From Cladophialophora immunda (lineage: Eukaryota; Ascomycota; Eurotiomycetes; Chaetothyriales; Herpotrichiellaceae), in the NCBI RefSeq assembly GCF_000835495.1, contig NW_015622542.1, positions 1 to 64,000 of the forward strand: a DNA stretch of 64,000 bases. Direction: 5' to 3'. The notes beneath the pieces are model-generated. The model was not told the origin of the DNA. It worked only from the letters and a program-made list of their open reading frames with translations, and made no database searches. Positions 60,101 to 64,000 of the stretch are shown here, one piece after another. Position 1 is the stretch's first letter; each line of letters begins with the position of its first letter. The position numbers and the translations under genes were made by a program.

Positions 60101-62002
60101 TCAATAATAACTCGTCCCGCCGACACCTAATCCACTCCTCGTAGCTCCAAGGTCACTGCTATATCTGCGGGCTCCGGTAGGGATAATGCCAGGGCCAAGT
60201 CCGATGGGGCTGGAAACTCGTCGAAGCTGGAGGCTGTGACGTCGAGAAGAAGGTTGTGAGGTCCTCGGAGTACCATGTGGTAAGAGGCGAGACTCTGACA
60301 GGTCTTCGTCGTCTTCCACTGCTTCTTCGTCTATAGATGGAGCACTAGATTTCCTGGAATGTGCTCCAGCGGCGGGAATCGCAGATGCTTTAGCGTCATC
60401 ATCATCGTCTTCGTCATCATCTTCGTCACTTTCGTCTTCGTCCTGGTCACCTCCAAAGCCTTCCATCTCCACGAGAAACCAGACTGGAACTGCGCCAACA
60501 ATGGCGATCAATGCCAATGTCCACCAAGATATCACGACATATCCGATATCGACTCCTTTGGTGAACGTGGCGCCTGCTAAAGCTGGTCCGGCAGCTCTTC
60601 CAATGGCAGAGATACTGGTTGCTACCCCATTCAGCGTACCTAATATCTTCAAGCTAGCAGCGCTATTGGTAAGAAGAATGGTGGAACAAGGGAACGCGAA
60701 GATACCACAAAATCCTTTGATCAGCATCAGCAACATCATAATGCCTTGTTTTGACGAGTCAGATGGTAATAGCGCCGTGAAGGGCGTTGCAACATAGACC
60801 AAGGGAAATGCTAGACAACAAGCCTTGAGACAGTTTAAAACGCCAAACCTCCTCGCAAAAGGGGGAAAGACAAAGAACTGGATGAGCATGCCGAAAACAC
60901 CGTAGATGGTAAAAAGCAAGCCAATTCTGTTTGAATCAATCCCGAATCCCCCAGCAAACTTCCATGGTAAATGAACCCGGGGGTCTTGAATAGATTGCAC
61001 CGGATAATGCATGAATATCGGCAGTAGTTGGTCATAGGCCACCGAATGCATGGCCAGAAATGTGTACACCACGAGGTTGATGTTCGACTGTCCAGAGAAG
61101 ACCTCTGCCCAGCCTGGACTCTGTTTGGGGATCTTGGCCGCGGAAATGGAACCGGATATCGGCGTGGACAGTTCGCTCGACATCCCAGAGAGAAATGGAT
61201 CTGATTCTTCAGTGTTTGACCATGGCCTGCGTTGCGGCTTTCGGGTGCAGGAATTGGTCAGAAGTTTGCCCAGTATCAACCCACAGTCTCTGTTGGATTT
61301 CTTTTCCTCCAGGGTTTCGTGCAAGAAGAGGAAGCCGGCAGTGATTCCGCACAAAAAAAGAATACTGATCAGGAGGTTGGGCAGCGCAAAAGGATATTCC
61401 TTGAGCAGTTTCAACCTTCCAAAGACTTCGGGATATCGTTCCACAGGATGTACCAGAGATCCACCGAAGGACGGCCCAAATATACTGCCGATGTTCCAAA
61501 CGAGCGGCATGATGCTGAACGCACGCGGTTGTAATTCCTTTTGGGGGACCAGTTCTGCCACGGCTGTTCGAATGATCCCGACATTCCCGTTCGACAGGCC
61601 TTGCAAAGACCGCGTGATGAAGGCCCAGAGGAGGTTTTTGGAAAAGCCAAAGAGTATTGAAGATACCATGGTACAGGTCAGGGCGAGGAGGATGATGGGT
61701 TTGCGGCCAAAGCGGTCTGAGGCCCGTCCCCAAGCAATTCCAGTCAAGCATTGAGAGAGCGAGAAAGTCGCAGACATGAGACCGGCCCATTTGGCCACCT
61801 TATCATCGCGGACGTTGAAGGATTGAATCATTTCCGGCTGGACCAGGTCAGTGAGAGCGATTGAGCACGCTGGAGGGATTGGGAGGCTCACGATATATGG
61901 GTAGACCGAAGTCATCGCGACTGGCTCCGCGAAGCGGCATACTGCCAGAATGAGCAGTTGCTGCTTGGGCAACTGAAGTGCCCGTTTCGCTCCTTTGGCC
62001 AT
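60101..62002 (-). CDS. Major facilitator superfamily transporter with acidic tail
   Basis: Two exons on the minus strand, 62,002-61,892 and 61,837-60,101, with a 54-nt intron, giving 615 residues. About twelve membrane segments are visible, with the MFS signature GRASDRFGRKPIILLAL between helices 2 and 3 and GLSNGNVGIIRT near helix 4. It resembles the fungal group that includes yeast YCR023C, of unknown substrate. A central cytosolic loop and a C-terminal tail of about 130 residues are polar. The tail holds a long Asp/Glu run (encoded by GAC/GAT/GAA-type triplets at about 60,395-60,445) and Ser/Arg-rich sequence, likely regulatory. The intron is in frame and stop-free (VSLPIPP... to LVQ); I remove it because GTGAGC, CTGAC and CAG signals are present and PYI-PEMIQSF is the family reading. 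If retained it would add 18 residues. Confidence 0.9.
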   Translation of the reverse strand: MAKGAKRALQLPKQQLLILAVCRFAEPVAMTSVYPYIVSLPIPPACSIALTDLVQPEMIQSFNVRDDKVAKWAGLMSATFSLSQCLTGIAWGRASDRFGRKPIILLALTCTMVSSILFGFSKNLLWAFITRSLQGLSNGNVGIIRTAVAELVPQKELQPRAFSIMPLVWNIGSIFGPSFGGSLVHPVERYPEVFGRLKLLKEYPFALPNLLISILFLCGITAGFLFLHETLEEKKSNRDCGLILGKLLTNSCTRKPQRRPWSNTEESDPFLSGMSSELSTPISGSISAAKIPKQSPGWAEVFSGQSNINLVVYTFLAMHSVAYDQLLPIFMHYPVQSIQDPRVHLPWKFAGGFGIDSNRIGLLFTIYGVFGMLIQFFVFPPFARRFGVLNCLKACCLAFPLVYVATPFTALLPSDSSKQGIMMLLMLIKGFCGIFAFPCSTILLTNSAASLKILGTLNGVATSISAIGRAAGPALAGATFTKGVDIGYVVISWWTLALIAIVGAVPVWFLVEMEGFGGDQDEDESDEDDDEDDDDDAKASAIPAAGAHSRKSSAPSIDEEAVEDDEDLSESRLLPHGTPRTSQPSSRRHSLQLRRVSSPIGLGPGIIPTGARRYSSDLGATRSGLGVGGTSYY

Positions 62003-63232
62003 GGCTTGAGTAGGGTGATCGTGCGGGAAGAGCCATGGACCTCACTCTCAACCATGAGACGCTGTGGGATATAGGTCGATGGTGGTTGCACGGTGAAGGA
62101 AGAGGAAGAAATTCCCAGGCGCCCATCGCAGAAGAGAAAGAACATGGGCACAGCGTCAGAAGGCGCAGTCTGGCCGAGTTCCGCCACTGCTGCTGCCGGG
62201 GTCATTGTGGGCGGTGGGAGGATGACCAAAATTCACCCAATCCTTGCTCTTGTGATGAGAAAGGCGTTGGAGGTGGGCGGCAGGAAACACGTTACTAGGC
62301 CAAACGAGGGGGAAAGAGGCATACTGAACCCCCGCTGGTCCCAGTGCTAGGAGGCCATCTCGGTGGCTGGTTGGAAGGAGAGCGTGGCCGGGTTGGAGCC
62401 GGGTGCCGATTGCCGCTCTTCCACCTCCCAGCAAGCCAGTTACTCCGAACCTACTCGGTACAAATATGACCACCTATTTGTACGTACCTCTCCAACTACC
62501 CAAGTATCTCCTCGACCATATCGTGGATAGCAAGTCGTGCCCATGGCTCGGCGCTTGTGTACATCAAGTGTTGTGAATGTCTGGCGAATTTCTTCCGCCC
62601 GAGACCACATCATGTGGGAAAAAGGCGACGCAGAGAATACTCTGACGGATGATACCTGTTTCTACTGACAATCACACCAGGCTGAAGCAGGCGCTGTCAC
62701 CTTGAACGGTACCGTTATCAAGCAATCTCGGTTGCTCCTACGTTTGGCGATGCAGTTCCCGAGCTCTCATTGCAACGAGGGAATCCTTTCGTTTGCCGCC
62801 AACATCGAATGCTTTCCTCTGACTTATCAGCTGCATGGCACCACTGTCACCCTGTGAACCCAGCTTCGAAAACTTCATTCATACGGCAGAAGAGGACATG
62901 TCCGCTACTCTCAGTAGCGTATTCAAAAGAAGGGTGTTTGTGTTTGTGCCTGGCGCAGACGGGGAAGAAGAGCATCTTGCCGTCAGAATATGTGGAGGTA
63001 GCGTTGGAAGAAGAAACTCCAATAAGATGGATGTTGCACCTGGAAGACCTGCTGTCGTGGTCGAATGGCCCTCTTGAGTACCGCCGAAAGCTCAAGCGAA
63101 GCCAATGTCACATTTTGTGATTCCAAGCAAGATATTCAGGACTCCCAAGGCCGTTTTTCACTAGTCATGCGTTTCAACTGTTTGTTCAAGCCCAGTCCCA
63201 GCCCAGGAGAATCAATTTGAGTCAGGATGTCT
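62003..63232. other. Intergenic upstream of the MFS gene
   Basis: 1.2 kb between two minus-strand genes. Frames of 73-116 codons on either strand (for example 62,770-63,120 plus) overlap in several registers and show no domain. I take this as the MFS promoter and the photolyase 3' region. Confidence 0.55.
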
Positions 63233-64000
63233 TCATGCAGTGTTCCTTCCGATGCCCGCTTTATATCGTGCCAGGGCCTTTTCTCGAGACTCTTTGTGAT
63301 CGACCATCGGCCCTGGATATCCGTTCGTTTCAGCCACTTTCCCAAAGCCGCGGTTGTACGGATCGTGGATTCCCCTGCTGTCTTTGATCTCCGCGAGCTC
63401 TGGCACCCACCTGCGAATATAATCTCCTTTCGGGTCAAACTTCTCGCTTTGGAGCAGGGGATTGAAAATGCGAAAATATGGCTGTGGGTCAACACCACAG
63501 CTAGCACTGAAACCCCAACCGCCATTGTTTGATGCGAAGTCACCGTCAATGAGGTGCTCCATGAACCATTTCTCGCCCATGCGCCAGTCGATTAAAAGAT
63601 CTTTGGCTAAGAAGGACGCCACGATCATACGACAACGATTGGGCATGTATCCTGTATATGCTGCTTGGCGCATTGCAGCATCAACGATTGGGAAACCTGT
63701 CTTTCCTTCGGCCCATCTGTTAAACTGGTCCGAGTCGTATTCCCACTCGATATTGCTGTATTCTGGTTTGAATGATTTGTTCATGCTGCGAGAAGACTTC
63801 AGCCATGACTGCTTCCAAAAATGAACACAGCGGACTCACCAAACATAGGGCCAGTGGCATAAGACATGTTTGTAAAACTTCAGACCGATGTTAGCCCCGG
63901 CTTCGTACTGCAATATTCCACGGAAAGAGGTCGCTCACGTCTCTCCACGCCACCTCCGCGATCCACATCGAATGTCCTTGTTTCCGGTCATCAGTCAATT
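63233..64000 (-). CDS. phr1: Class I DNA photolyase, C-terminal part (window edge)
   Basis: Partial gene; the 5' part lies beyond base 64,000. Visible exons on the minus strand are 64,000-63,939, 63,877-63,840 and 63,785-63,233, with introns of 61 and 54 nt. The small 38-nt exon restores WRD-FYKHVLCHWPYV-CMNKSFKPEY. The FAD-binding domain is clear: GKTGFPIVDAAMRQ, NRCRMIVASFLAKDLLIDWR, FASNNGGWGF, DPQPYFRIFNPLLQSEKFDP and IRRWVPEL. This is the class I cyclobutane-dimer photolyase/cryptochrome family; the sequence is closest to fungal PHR1-type enzymes, which repair UV dimers in blue light. Two positions look unusual for such enzymes: GYMPNR where GYMHNR is common, and SASCG where SASTG is common. 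The N-terminal antenna domain cannot be judged. The gene symbol is by family resemblance. Confidence 0.9.

Noticed and set aside
62770..63120. 116-codon plus-strand frame upstream of the photolyase 3' end
   Set aside because: It overlaps other frames in several registers and shows no recognisable protein features.
25358..64000. Biosynthetic cluster with PKS/NRPS/terpene core, or CRISPR array
   Set aside because: No core synthase gene and no spaced repeat array is present; the genes are accessory enzymes of mixed function.

Overview
The window is one end of a chromosome of a filamentous ascomycete (Pezizomycotina). The evidence is a terminal CCCTAA array, a long block mutated by repeat-induced point mutation (RIP), short introns (about 44-104 nt), a Zn2Cys6 regulator and typical Pezizomycotina enzyme families. 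I cannot name the species.

Region 1, about 1-25,330, is a telomere plus RIP-decayed subtelomere. It opens with 15 CCCTAA repeats. CpA and TpG are scarce, TpA is abundant and CpG is kept, which is the Neurospora-type RIP signature. The remains of genes and elements can still be read: a telomere-linked RecQ helicase on the minus strand (about 2.2-6.6 kb); a second, different RecQ-type helicase on the plus strand (about 7.4-9.9 kb), divergent from the first; an unidentified plus-strand tail to 12.4 kb; an element with long terminal inverted repeats (13.05-13.88 kb); an unidentified minus-strand coding relic (13.9-20.5 kb); a 5'-truncated Ty3/gypsy pol (20.7-22.7 kb); and a gag-like relic on the minus strand (23-24.6 kb). 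Short, less mutated islands lie between these blocks.

Region 2, about 25,330-64,000, is intact gene space. RIP stops about 30 bp from the first gene. In order: Old Yellow Enzyme-like reductase (-), secreted heme-thiolate peroxidase/peroxygenase (-), Zn2Cys6 regulator (+), membrane-anchored GH16 glucanase (-), hyphal family 2 glycosyltransferase (+), secreted glyoxal oxidase with five WSC domains (+), flavodoxin (-), a phosphoketolase homologue lacking key active-site residues (-), membrane RING-H2 protein (-), beta-lactamase-fold esterase (+), GFA-domain protein (+), glutamate carboxypeptidase II-like M28 peptidase (+), nitronate monooxygenase (+), MFS transporter (-) and the 3' part of a class I photolyase (-), cut by the window edge. 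I rebuilt intron-exon structures by hand from splice signals plus frame and family continuity. Each spliced gene gives an uninterrupted frame.

How the genes may work together: the reductase, peroxygenase and regulator form a compact telomere-proximal group that looks like a small oxidative tailoring or detoxification unit. The secreted glyoxal oxidase makes H2O2, which the secreted peroxygenase would need. GH16 and GT2 act on the cell wall or surface polysaccharide. The rest look like ordinary accessory metabolism. There is no PKS, NRPS, CRISPR array, rRNA or convincing tRNA. The strongest unusual signal is the phosphoketolase homologue, in which three invariant catalytic histidines are all tyrosine at exactly conserved spacing.
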